Shown: positions 14,927-22,320, numbered from the stretch's first letter. The stretch: DNA of 25,111 bases from an uncultured Paracoccus sp. (GCA_934533075.1 CAKTBJ010000038.1:1-25111); one strand, 5' to 3'. The notes: generated from the sequence alone by a model not told the origin. Numbers and translations are program-made.

Positions 14927-16651
14927 TCAGAAGCCGAGGCTGCTGGCCGCCAGCCGGCCGCCGCTGGCCAGCCGCTCCTCCAGCCAGGACACGGTGACGG
15001 TGAAGGTCCCCGAATGGCTGACGGTGACCGTATTGGTCCCCGAGACCGGCGACCACGACATCGCCACATCCCCGCCCGTGCCGGCGGGACTGGCCGCGAA
15101 GCTGCGCAGCCCCGCCGCCGAGACGGGTTGCAGGACCGGCGTTTGCAGCATCGGCGTCTGGAGTTGCAGCATCGGCGTCTGGATCGCGGCACCGGCCTGC
15201 GGCGCCGCCCCCATCGCCCGCATCTGCGCGGCCTGAAGCGCGGCCACCTGCAACTGCTGGGCCTGCTGCAATTGCTGCAATTGCTGCAACTGTTGCAATT
15301 GCTGGATCTGCTGCAACTGCTGGGCCTGCTGCGCCGCGCGGATGTCGAAGGGCATCGCGGTGGCGGTGACGGTCGGCGGCGTCAGCGTCGGCGCCGGGGT
15401 GACGGTGATGCTGGGCGGAATGGTGATGGTCAGCCCCTGCGGCTGCATCGCCGCGCCGAACCCGCCCAGTTGCCCCTCCAGGCCCGGCAGCCCGCCGACC
15501 TGCGAGGGCATCTCGTGCCCGGTCCAGGATACCGTCGGCCCCACCGTGGCACTGCCCGAGCCGGAGACGGTCACCGTGACGCTGGCCGATACCGGCGAGG
15601 CGGTCCAGTCGTTCGTCTGGGTCTGGGTCAGCGTCTGGGTCGGCTGCGAGGTCGCGATGCTCCGCGTCGGCCCGCTCGGGATCGGCGTCAGGGTCGGCGT
15701 CAGCGTCTGGGTGGGCGGCGACGCCACGATGGTCCGCGTCTGCGTCTGGGTCGGCATGGTCGGAATCGGTGTCTGCGTCAGGGTCGGCGCCGTGGGAATC
15801 GGCGTCTGCGTCTGGGTCAGTGTCTGCGTCGGCATCGTGGGAATCGGCGTCTGGGTCAGCGTCTGCGTCGGCATTGAGGGAATCGGCGTCCGTGTCAGGG
15901 TCTGCGTCGGCACCGAGGGGATCGGCGTCCGCGTCAGGGTCTGCGTCGGCGCCGTGGGAATTGGTGTCTGCGTCAGGGTCTGCGTCGGCACCGGGCTGGC
16001 CGTCTGCGTCGGTGGCGAGATGGGCGTGACCGGCGTCAGCGTGGGGCCGACGATGCTGCGGGTGATCTGGCTGGTGACGGGGGTTGCCGGCGTCGCCTGT
16101 GGCGCGGCACCGAACGCCGCCGCCTGAAGCTGCGCGACCTGCTGCAACTGCGCCAGCTGTTGCAACTGCTGCATCTGGGCCAGTTGCTGCAACTGCTGCA
16201 ATCGCTGAATCTGCTGCAACTGCGCCAGTTGCTGCAACTGGGCGATCTGCTGCATCTGGGCCAGCTGCAATTGCGCCATCTGGTCGGGTCGCCCCTGATC
16301 GGCCACCATCGCATCCCCCCAGGAGACCGTCGGCCCGACCGTGGCCGATGCCGTCCCCGAGACGGTGACGCTGATCGAGCCGGAAACCGGGGTCCAGGTG
16401 GCGTTGGGATCGGCGCCGCCCGGCGCCGCCGCCATCTGCATCTGCGGGGTCACGGTCGGGGTCTGCGGCAATGTGACCGTCACCGTGGGCCAGCACGTCC
16501 CGGTGATCGAACCGGGCGGGGTGAGGGTGATGGTCGCCGGCACGGGCGTATTCGTGCCGGGGCCGATCGTCGGGGGCAACGGCAGCGTGACCGTCGCCAG
16601 GCTCGCATTCGAAAACGGGGTTTCCGTCACTGTCACTTGACTCGGTTGCAT
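14927..16651 (-). CDS. 574-residue Thr/Gln/Pro-rich modular repeat protein, candidate RiPP substrate
   Basis: No known family recognised. The ATG at 16651 has AAGGA with 8-base spacing; an ATG ten codons upstream has no good site. Order of parts: a Thr/Pro-rich N-terminus with the only cysteine (Cys53 in GTCWPT); a beta-like module PVSGSISVTVSG..TVGPTVSW (85-113); a run of about 18 tripeptides of type (L/I/M/V)-(Q/A)-Q (125-178); about ten 11-15-residue units of type PTQTLTQTPIPTx (214-347); a second beta-like module (349-378); a second LQQ run (439-472); a QTPMLQ repeat (491-508); and a third module (532-557). It lacks a signal peptide and membrane segments. It lies between the protease and kinase genes. 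The dense threonines suggest a substrate for the kinase/HopA1 pair (inference). A structural or adhesin-like role is the alternative. Confidence 0.75.
   Translation of the reverse strand: MQPSQVTVTETPFSNASLATVTLPLPPTIGPGTNTPVPATITLTPPGSITGTCWPTVTVTLPQTPTVTPQMQMAAAPGGADPNATWTPVSGSISVTVSGTASATVGPTVSWGDAMVADQGRPDQMAQLQLAQMQQIAQLQQLAQLQQIQRLQQLQQLAQMQQLQQLAQLQQVAQLQAAAFGAAPQATPATPVTSQITRSIVGPTLTPVTPISPPTQTASPVPTQTLTQTPIPTAPTQTLTRTPIPSVPTQTLTRTPIPSMPTQTLTQTPIPTMPTQTLTQTQTPIPTAPTLTQTPIPTMPTQTQTRTIVASPPTQTLTPTLTPIPSGPTRSIATSQPTQTLTQTQTNDWTASPVSASVTVTVSGSGSATVGPTVSWTGHEMPSQVGGLPGLEGQLGGFGAAMQPQGLTITIPPSITVTPAPTLTPPTVTATAMPFDIRAAQQAQQLQQIQQLQQLQQLQQLQQAQQLQVAALQAAQMRAMGAAPQAGAAIQTPMLQLQTPMLQTPVLQPVSAAGLRSFAASPAGTGGDVAMSWSPVSGTNTVTVSHSGTFTVTVSWLEERLASGGRLAASSLGF
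15236..15337 (-). repeat. Second LQQ tripeptide repeat block
   Basis: A shorter copy of the same (L/I/V)-Q-Q pattern lies 0.8 kb further along the gene. It is flanked by Ala/Gln-rich sequence that also resembles the flank of the first block, suggesting an internal duplication of a larger module. Confidence 0.8.
15611..16012 (-). repeat. 39-bp coding tandem repeats (TQT/PIP block)
   Basis: About ten tandem units encode PTQT-containing peptides. The core unit is 39 bases (13 residues), with 33- and 45-base variants, so all length changes keep the frame. Unit sequences are near-identical over about 15760-15990 and more divergent at both ends. Confidence 0.85.
16118..16279 (-). repeat. First LQQ tripeptide repeat block
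   Basis: A 9-base/18-base microsatellite-like pattern of CAG, CAA, CTG and TTG codons gives about 18 tripeptides with a hydrophobic residue at every third position, followed by Gln or Ala. The exact period of three differs from the heptad of a normal coiled coil. Confidence 0.8.
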
Positions 16652-16694
16652 CGGATCAATCCTTCCCCAGAATTTGAACATGTCCCGCGCGCGG

Positions 16695-18224
16695 CTAGCC
16701 CGTGCCTCGGGAGGGATGCCCGATCAGCACCCCATGCCCCGCCATCGCCGGCGGCAGGCCGATCCAGGCAAGGCGGCTTGCAATGACGGCGGCCGCGCGG
16801 GCGATGCGGGCCGGACCGCGCGGCTGGTCGCGATAATGCGGATCGGCCGACAGCAGGCTGGCCAGCGCCGCCGTCGCCATCGGCGCCGCCATCGACGTGC
16901 CGCTCATTTCCGCATAGGGGGCGACGGTCTCGGGCCGGCCCGGCACGGTCGAGATGATCCCCACCCCCGGCGCGGCACAGGACAGTTCGTGCCCCAGATT
17001 GGCGAAATTCGCCACGAAATAGCCGCCCTGCGCATAGAAGCCGGCCTGCGCGGGCATGCTGGCCGCCGACAGGCTGCCGGCGGGCGCCGCGCCGACCAGG
17101 CCAAGCGCCGTCACCGCGAGGGTTTCGGGATAGGCCGCCGGAAAGAACACCGGCGCGCCGTTCTGGTTGCCCGCCGAGGCGACCGACAGGCAGCCGACCT
17201 CCAGCGCGGCGGCGATGGCGTCGCGCTCGATGGCCGAAGGCTCGGCGGCGCCGAAGCTGAGATTGATCAGGTCGGCCTCGAAATCGACGGCGAGGATGTC
17301 GATGGCCTCGGCGATGTCGCCCTGATTGCCGCCGCCCGTCTCGCTGAACACGCGGATGGCGGCCATCTCCGCCCCCGGCGCGCCGCCGGCGAAATCGCCC
17401 GAATCCGCGACCGGCCGGGCGCCGATCAGCCCGGCGACATGGGTGCCGTGGCCGCGCGCGTCCAGCGCCGCCTCGGCGCTCATCGCGGCATCGCCGTCGA
17501 CCAGCGCGCCCATGCCCTTGACATGAGCCAGATAGGGATGCGGCCCGACGCCGGTATCGACCAGGCCGATGCGGATGCCCGCGCCGCGATCCGGGTCGTG
17601 GCCCGCCAGCCCAACGGCCTGCCGCCACCAGGCATCCGGCCCGGTCTTGCCGATCAGCCGCAACTCGATGACGGCATCGGGCTGCGGATAGGGATGGATC
17701 GCGCTCCAATAGCAGCTGCGCGGCTCGACGGCGAGGAAATAGGGAAAGAACACCTTCGGATCATAGTCGAAGGCGACCTGCCCGTCCTTGTCCGAGCGCG
17801 TCTCCATCCGGCTGCCCGCGCCGCCGCCCGCGACCGGCAGCAGCACCAGCAGCGCCCGCGCATCCGATATGCCCCGGCCCGCGGCGCGCAGCGTGCAGCG
17901 CAGCGAGGCGCCCCATCCCGGATCAGGCGGCCGCGGTCCCTGCGCGGCCACCAGCCCGTCCACGGGTCCGGCCGCGCACAGCCCCGGCCGGCGCGGCCAT
18001 TCCGGTTCGATCACCAGCCCCGGATCCAGCTCGCCCGCGAATCCGGCGATCTCGTCGGCGGGCACATCCACCAGGAAGATGCGCCGGGCCTCCTCCGAGC
18101 CGGGCCGGGTGTCGCGCAGGATGTCGGCATTGCCGCCCAGAATCGCCTCGGCGGCATCGGCGGCCGCGCGGCTGCGCCGGCGATCGCCCTGGCCGCTCAG
18201 ACGATTTGCAATCACATAGCGCAT
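16695..18224 (-). CDS. Subtilisin-like serine protease (S8), no signal peptide
   Basis: A 509-residue S8 peptidase with an intact triad: Asp223 in GLVDTGVG, His259 in GHGTHVAGL and Ser444 in SGTSMAAP. The oxyanion residue is Asn353 in SAGNQNG. The first ~200 residues are not a normal propeptide. They contain a segment at 108-180 (DGQVAFDYDP, SCYWSAIHPYP) that looks like a small beta-sandwich. No signal peptide is visible, so it is probably cytoplasmic or leaves with the product. GGGGGA lies 5 bases before the ATG. It is the first gene of the RiPP-like operon, 43 bases before the repeat protein. S8 proteases remove leaders in several RiPP pathways, so processing of the repeat protein is the natural guess (inference). 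Confidence 0.92.
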   Translation of the reverse strand: MRYVIANRLSGQGDRRRSRAAADAAEAILGGNADILRDTRPGSEEARRIFLVDVPADEIAGFAGELDPGLVIEPEWPRRPGLCAAGPVDGLVAAQGPRPPDPGWGASLRCTLRAAGRGISDARALLVLLPVAGGGAGSRMETRSDKDGQVAFDYDPKVFFPYFLAVEPRSCYWSAIHPYPQPDAVIELRLIGKTGPDAWWRQAVGLAGHDPDRGAGIRIGLVDTGVGPHPYLAHVKGMGALVDGDAAMSAEAALDARGHGTHVAGLIGARPVADSGDFAGGAPGAEMAAIRVFSETGGGNQGDIAEAIDILAVDFEADLINLSFGAAEPSAIERDAIAAALEVGCLSVASAGNQNGAPVFFPAAYPETLAVTALGLVGAAPAGSLSAASMPAQAGFYAQGGYFVANFANLGHELSCAAPGVGIISTVPGRPETVAPYAEMSGTSMAAPMATAALASLLSADPHYRDQPRGPARIARAAAVIASRLAWIGLPPAMAGHGVLIGHPSRGTG

Positions 18225-18332
18225 GCGATCCCCCGGTCACATGATACACCGCAAGGACTGGCCATTTCGCCAGCAGAAGCATTTGAGATAGGGCAAAAGT
18301 CGGATCGGTCTTCGCCGGTTGATCCTGTCCTT

Positions 18333-18361
18333 TTATTACCACAACCAGAGCGTTTCAGCAA
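18333..18361 (-). promoter_or_regulatory. Possible promoter of the RiPP-like operon
   Basis: On the minus strand TTGCTG (18356-18361) and TAATAA (18333-18338) are spaced by 17 bases, about 108 bases before the protease ATG. Each box matches the consensus only partly. The 171-base gap between nadD and the protease is AT-rich for this genome, which supports a promoter here. A small hairpin CTGGC/GCCAG (18258-18273) lies in the leader. Confidence 0.35.
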
Positions 18362-18395
18362 TATCGTTGCGCATAGGGCAGAAGTTGTGCATTCT

Positions 18396-18929
18396 TCATG
18401 CCTTGCGCCGATAGAGCGCATGGAGGTCGAGATGGGCGCGCACATCCGCCTGAAGCAGCGATTCCGTCGACTCGCCCGCCGCGACCCGCCGGCGGGACTC
18501 GGTGCTGGACAGCGGCATGTCCGCGTCGAAGCGCGCGAAGACCAGCGGCGGCGCCAGCGCGGCGATGCGCGCCCAGCCCGGCCAGCGCGGCGCCAGCGCG
18601 GCGGCGTCCCCGCCCAGCAGCAGGCGGAATTGCCACCCCGGATGGCGCGCCGCCAGATAGTCCACGAGCGGCAGGCTGCGGCCCCGCGCCCCGGCCTCGC
18701 GGTCGGCCTCCAGGACCGATGCCGCCGGTCCCAGGTCGCGGGCCATCAGCCGGCACATGGCCAGGCGATGCGGGAAGGGCGCCAGCTTCTTGCCGGCCGG
18801 ATGCGCGGTGATCGGCAGCAGCCAGACCGCACCGATGCCGGCACTGTCCAGCGCGGCACGGGCCAGGCGCAGATGCCCCAGATGCGGCGGGTCGAAGCTG
18901 CCGCCGAACAGCGCGATCGCAGGCGGCAT
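18396..18929 (-). CDS. nadD: NadD-like nicotinate-nucleotide adenylyltransferase
   Basis: This enzyme joins NaMN and ATP to give NaAD in NAD synthesis. The 177-residue protein has the nucleotidyltransferase signature GGSFDPPHLGH (9-19) and the C-terminal SSTESRRRV element (the ISSTxxR motif of the family). It is slightly short for the alphaproteobacterial family (around 190-210). The ATG at 18929 is chosen because GGGGGAGGA lies 5-6 bases upstream. In many alphaproteobacteria the housekeeping nadD sits beside rsfS and rlmH; here it sits alone between an acetyltransferase and the RiPP-like operon, so it may be a second copy. Its product NaAD is the substrate of LarB encoded in the same window. 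Confidence 0.85.
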   Translation of the reverse strand: MPPAIALFGGSFDPPHLGHLRLARAALDSAGIGAVWLLPITAHPAGKKLAPFPHRLAMCRLMARDLGPAASVLEADREAGARGRSLPLVDYLAARHPGWQFRLLLGGDAAALAPRWPGWARIAALAPPLVFARFDADMPLSSTESRRRVAAGESTESLLQADVRAHLDLHALYRRKA

Positions 18930-18973
18930 ATCGGTCCTCCCCCCGGCAGCGCCCCGCCTTGCAGGATTCCGTG

Positions 18974-19522
18974 ATGGGCGGCGCGGGGCAAGCCTGCTTT
19001 CTGCGGCCGCTCGTCCCCGCCGACGCGCCGGCCCATGCCGCCGCCATCGCCGCATCGCTGCCGGAGCTGATGGCCGCGACGGCCTGGGCGCACCCCGGTT
19101 ACAGCCTGGCGCAGAGCATGGCCTGGATCGACGGCTGCATCCGCGCCCGGTCGCTGGGCATCGCCCATGACTTCGCCATCTGCGAGGGGCGGACCGGGCT
19201 GCTGATCGGCATTGCCGGGTTGAACCGGCTGGACGCGGCGCATGGGACCGCCAATCTGGGTTACTGGATCGACAGCCGCGCCACGGGCCGGGGCGCCGCG
19301 ACAACGGCGGCCGGCGCCCTGGCGCGGTTCGGGCTGCTCCGGCTGGGTCTGGCGCGGATCGAGATCGTCGTCGCCACCGCGAACGCGGCAAGCCGCCGCG
19401 TCGCCGAAAAGACGGGCGCCCGTTTCGAGGGCATTCTTCGCGCCAGGCTGCTGATCGGCGGATACCGGCAGGACGCCGCCCTCTATTCGCTCGTCGCCGC
19501 CGATCTGGCCGAACCCGGCTGA
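18974..19522 (+). CDS. GNAT-family N-acetyltransferase (RimJ/RimL-like)
   Basis: An acetyl-CoA dependent acetyltransferase of 182 residues. The acetyl-CoA loop is GRGAATTAAGALARFGL (about 97-113), preceded by ANLGYWID and followed by RIEIVVATANAASRRVAEKTGARFEG, which is typical of the RimJ/RimL-type branch. The target cannot be told and could be a protein N-terminus or a small molecule. The ATG at 18974 has AGGA 7 bases upstream; a TTG at 18959 would add five residues but has no site. It is divergent from nadD with only 44 bases between the starts, so the two promoters must overlap or one gene is read from elsewhere. Confidence 0.88.
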   Translation: MGGAGQACFLRPLVPADAPAHAAAIAASLPELMAATAWAHPGYSLAQSMAWIDGCIRARSLGIAHDFAICEGRTGLLIGIAGLNRLDAAHGTANLGYWIDSRATGRGAATTAAGALARFGLLRLGLARIEIVVATANAASRRVAEKTGARFEGILRARLLIGGYRQDAALYSLVAADLAEPG

Positions 19523-20471
19523 CGCATGCCGCCGGGGACAGGGGGAAACTCCGGCACGCCGATGCCGGCCCGCGCGACGGCCGCGACAGGCGCGCCCCGG
19601 AGGCGGCCCCCCGCGCCGGTCACGCCCCCGAGCAGGCGCCGAAGCCCTGTGGCGGGGACGGGCCGGCGGCATGGCCGGGCAACCCGATACCATCGCCACG
19701 CGCAACCGCACCCCTGCCACCGGCAAGGCGTGTCATGGCGTGGCGACCGCCGGCCTTCCATCCATGCCGCCCTGTGTCGGTGCGGAACCTCGGGGGCAAG
19801 CGGCGTGTCCCGCGTCCGCGCGAAGGCATGGCGGAGGGCCAAAAGAGAGCGCGGACATGCGCGCCGGTCCCGTTTCCCAGCCCGCCCTCCCGGCAAGGCG
19901 TCTCACCGCACGGCGGCCCCGTCTTCCCTCCACGCCGTCCTCCTGTTCAGCATGGGACCTCGGGGGCGAGCCGCATGTGTCGCATCTGCCGGAAGGCGTG
20001 GTGCGAAAGCGAAAGGCAGCACCGGCATGAGGCGCCGGTCCCGCTTTCCAGCCTGCCCTCCCGGCAAGGCGTCTCACCGCACGGCGGCCCCGCCTTCCCT
20101 CCACGCCGTCCTTTTGTTCGGCATGGGGCCTCGGGGGCGGGCCGGATGTCTCGCACCTGCGCGACGATGTGGTGGAAGGCAAAAGGGGGCGCAGGCATGC
20201 GGCTTCCCGGCCTGCCGCCGGGCAAGGCTTCCGAAACGATCCACACCTGCCCGATGCGGGCAGTCCTCGGGGAGAGTCTCCGCGAAACGATCCGCGCCAG
20301 ATGCGGGCGGGCGGCCTTCGCCCCTCTCCACAGATCGGCACCCCCTGCCCGCATCGGTGTCCATCCGCGCCGCAGCAGCGGCCAACGCAGGGGGAGAGCA
20401 CCGCCGGAGGCAACCCGCGGACCGCCAGAGCCGCCCGCGGCGAAGCGGGGCGCGGCCGCCCGCGCCCGGCC
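19523..20471. repeat. Gene-free 949-bp region with ~170-bp tandem repeats
   Basis: Between the acetyltransferase and ETF-QO stops there is no credible gene. Three units begin with CGGCAAGGCG at 19721, 19891 and 20062, and a decayed fourth begins near 20220. Spacings are 170, 171 and about 158. The best-matching core runs from CGGCAAGGCG to CCTCGGGGG (the latter at 19788, 19958 and 20129). The 170-base step breaks any reading frame through all units. On the minus strand the second and third units each hold a 16-codon ORF with GAGG upstream (19903-19953, 20074-20124). Further right CGAAACGATCC recurs at 20232 and 20283. Confidence 0.75.
20433..20451 (-). terminator. Possible GC-rich terminator hairpin after ETF-QO
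   Basis: About 20 bases past the ETF-QO stop, GCCCGC (20433-20438) can pair with GCGGGGC (20445-20451) around a short GAA/TTC-containing loop. There is no clear T-run on the minus strand, so this could also be a simple 3' stabilising stem. Confidence 0.3.
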
Positions 20472-22127
20472 TCACATATTGGGATAGTTCGGGCCGTCGC
20501 CGCCCTGCGGCGTGGTCCAGTTGATGTTCTGCGACGGGTCCTTGATGTCGCAGGTCTTGCAATGCACGCAGTTCTGGAAGTTGATCACGAAGCGCGGACC
20601 CTCGCTGTCCTCGACCACCTCATAGACGGCGGCGGGACAGTAACGCTGCGCCGGCTCGGCGAATTCGGGCAGGTTCACCCGGATCGGGATGGCCGGGTCC
20701 TTCAGCGTCAGGTGGCAGGGCTGGCTTTCCTCGTGGTTGGTGAAGCTGAAGGCCACGTTGGTCAGCCGGTCGAAGGTCAGCTTGCCATCGGGCTTCGGAT
20801 AGTCGATCGGCTTGAAATCCCCGGCCTTGCCGGTGGCGGCGGCGTCGGTCTTGCGATGCCGCCACTGGCCCAGCGGGTTCAGGCCCGTGAGATTGGCCAC
20901 CCACATGTCGAAGCCCCCCAGCGCCAGGCTGGACCACAGGCCCAGCCGCGACCAGATCGGCTTGACGTTGCGCACCGGCCGGAGGTCCTTGGCGATGGGG
21001 CCGGAGCGGACGCTGGTCTCGTATTCCACCAGCTCGTCGCCCTCGCGCCCGGCCTTGATGGCGGCGGCGGCGGCCTCGGCGGCGGCGATGCCGGACAGCA
21101 TGGCGTTGTGGTTGCCCTTGATGCGCGGCACGTTCACCAGCCCGGCCGAGCAACCCAGCAGCACCGCGCCCGGCATGGTCAGTTTCGGGATCGACTGCCA
21201 GCCGCCTTCGCTGATCGCGCGGGCGCCGTAGGCCACGCGCTTGCCGCCTTCCAGCAGCTCGGCGACGACCGGATGGGTCTTGAACCGCTGGAACTCCTGA
21301 TAGGGCGACAGGTAGGGATTGGCATAATTCAGATGGACCACGAAGCCGATGAAGACCTGATTGTTCTCGGCATGATAGATGAAGCTGCCGCCGCCGGCAT
21401 TGCTGCCAAGGGGCCAGCCCATCGTATGGGTAACGGTCCCCTCCTTGTGCCTGGCGGGGTCGATCTCCCAGATTTCCTTCATGCCGATGCCGAATTTCTG
21501 CGGCTCATGGCCCGCCGACAGGTCGAAGCGGGAAATCAGCTGCTTGGCGAGGCTGCCGCGCACGCCCTCGGCGATGAAGATGTATTTGCCGCGCAGCTCC
21601 ATCCCCGGCTCGTAGTTCGGGCCGGGGGTGCCGTCGGGGTTCTTGCCCATCTCGCCGGCGACGACGCCCGCGACCCGATCGCCATCCCAGACGATTTCGG
21701 AGGCGGCCATGCCGGGGAAGATCTCCACCTCCAGCGCCTCGGCCTGCTCGGCCAGCCAGCGGCAGACATTGCCCATGCTGACGATGTAATTGCCGTGGTT
21801 GTTCATCAGCGGCGGCATCGGCCAGTTCGGCACCCGCATCTGCCCCGCCGGCCCGAGGATGAGGAAGTTGTCGGATGTCACCTCGGTCCTGATCGGCGCC
21901 CCGCGCTCGCGCCAGTCGGGCAGCAGGGCATCGAGGCCCGAAGGGTCCAGCACGGCGCCCGACAGGATATGCGCCCCCACCTCGGAGCCTTTCTCCAGCA
22001 CGACCACCGACAGGTCGGGATCGGTCTGCTTGAGGCGGATGGCGGCGGCCAGCCCTGACGGCCCCGCACCGACGATAACGACATCGAAATCCATCGATTC
22101 GCGCTGGATGGCGGTCTCGTCGGTCAT
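20472..22127 (-). CDS. Electron transfer flavoprotein-ubiquinone oxidoreductase
   Basis: ETF-QO passes electrons from reduced ETF (fatty-acid and amino-acid oxidation) to ubiquinone at the inner membrane. The protein has 551 residues, the usual bacterial length. The FAD site GAGPSG is at 20-25. The [4Fe-4S] cluster is held by Cys497 (RYCPAAVYE) and Cys520, Cys523 and Cys526 (NCVHCKTCDIKDP). The middle holds the family-typical GMKEIWEI and GWPLGSNAGGGSFIYH segments. The ATG at 22127 is chosen for its strong AAGGAG with 6-base spacing; a start 20 codons upstream lacks one. It is transcribed alone after a 256-base gap. The gene is a housekeeping one, with no sign of transfer. Confidence 0.97.
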   Translation of the reverse strand: MTDETAIQRESMDFDVVIVGAGPSGLAAAIRLKQTDPDLSVVVLEKGSEVGAHILSGAVLDPSGLDALLPDWRERGAPIRTEVTSDNFLILGPAGQMRVPNWPMPPLMNNHGNYIVSMGNVCRWLAEQAEALEVEIFPGMAASEIVWDGDRVAGVVAGEMGKNPDGTPGPNYEPGMELRGKYIFIAEGVRGSLAKQLISRFDLSAGHEPQKFGIGMKEIWEIDPARHKEGTVTHTMGWPLGSNAGGGSFIYHAENNQVFIGFVVHLNYANPYLSPYQEFQRFKTHPVVAELLEGGKRVAYGARAISEGGWQSIPKLTMPGAVLLGCSAGLVNVPRIKGNHNAMLSGIAAAEAAAAAIKAGREGDELVEYETSVRSGPIAKDLRPVRNVKPIWSRLGLWSSLALGGFDMWVANLTGLNPLGQWRHRKTDAAATGKAGDFKPIDYPKPDGKLTFDRLTNVAFSFTNHEESQPCHLTLKDPAIPIRVNLPEFAEPAQRYCPAAVYEVVEDSEGPRFVINFQNCVHCKTCDIKDPSQNINWTTPQGGDGPNYPNM

Positions 22128-22270
22128 GGCTGGCTCCTTGAGTTCTCCGCAAGAGGCGGCAGGGCTGCGTGGCTTGACCACAAGCACTAACCCGACGCGC
22201 GGGCTGCCGCAATCCGGTCACGCAGCATTTGCGAGGGCGGAATGGCGCGGACGACACGGGCGCGCGGCCC

Positions 22271-22320
22271 GACTTACCCACCCCCTCCGACTCCTGGGGG
22301 TCTCCGGGCGTGGATAAGTC
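22271..22320. promoter_or_regulatory. Long imperfect dyad upstream of ETF-QO
   Basis: GACTTACCCA (22271-22280) faces TGGATAAGTC (22311-22320), an inverted repeat with one mismatch. CCCCC and GGGGG lie inside as a second possible stem. It lies in the 256-base gap between the small secreted protein gene and ETF-QO, 144 bases before the ETF-QO start. It could be an operator or a terminator of the cobS transcript. Confidence 0.35.

Noticed and set aside
13811..15877. 688-codon plus-strand frame opposite the kinase and repeat protein
   Set aside because: It covers the antisense of the kinase catalytic motifs; its own repeats are mirror images of the TQT and LQQ codons.
15611..16012. CRISPR-like regular repeats
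   Set aside because: Units are contiguous without spacers and lie inside an open frame that they preserve; no cas genes are nearby.
15342..16127. Plus-strand frame with V-x-V repeats as an alternative reading of the repeat gene
   Set aside because: It has no good ribosome binding site, covers only part of the repeats, and does not fit the operon direction.
16652..16681. Upstream ATG for the repeat protein (start MFKFWG)
   Set aside because: The ATG at 16651 has AAGGA at proper spacing; the upstream one has only a weak G-rich stretch and lies 13 bases from the protease stop.
17923..18342. GTG-started minus-strand ORF beginning in the nadD-protease gap, considered as a short precursor peptide
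   Set aside because: It has no ribosome binding site, runs out of frame through the protease gene, and shows no core-like Ser/Thr/Cys segment.
19526..20524. 332-codon plus-strand frame across the tandem repeats
   Set aside because: The 170-base step shifts the frame between repeat units, and the product is Arg/Pro/Ala-rich with no ribosome binding site; more likely non-coding repeats.
22310..22320. DnaA-box-like GTGGATAA
   Set aside because: A single near-match without neighbouring boxes or replication genes is expected by chance.
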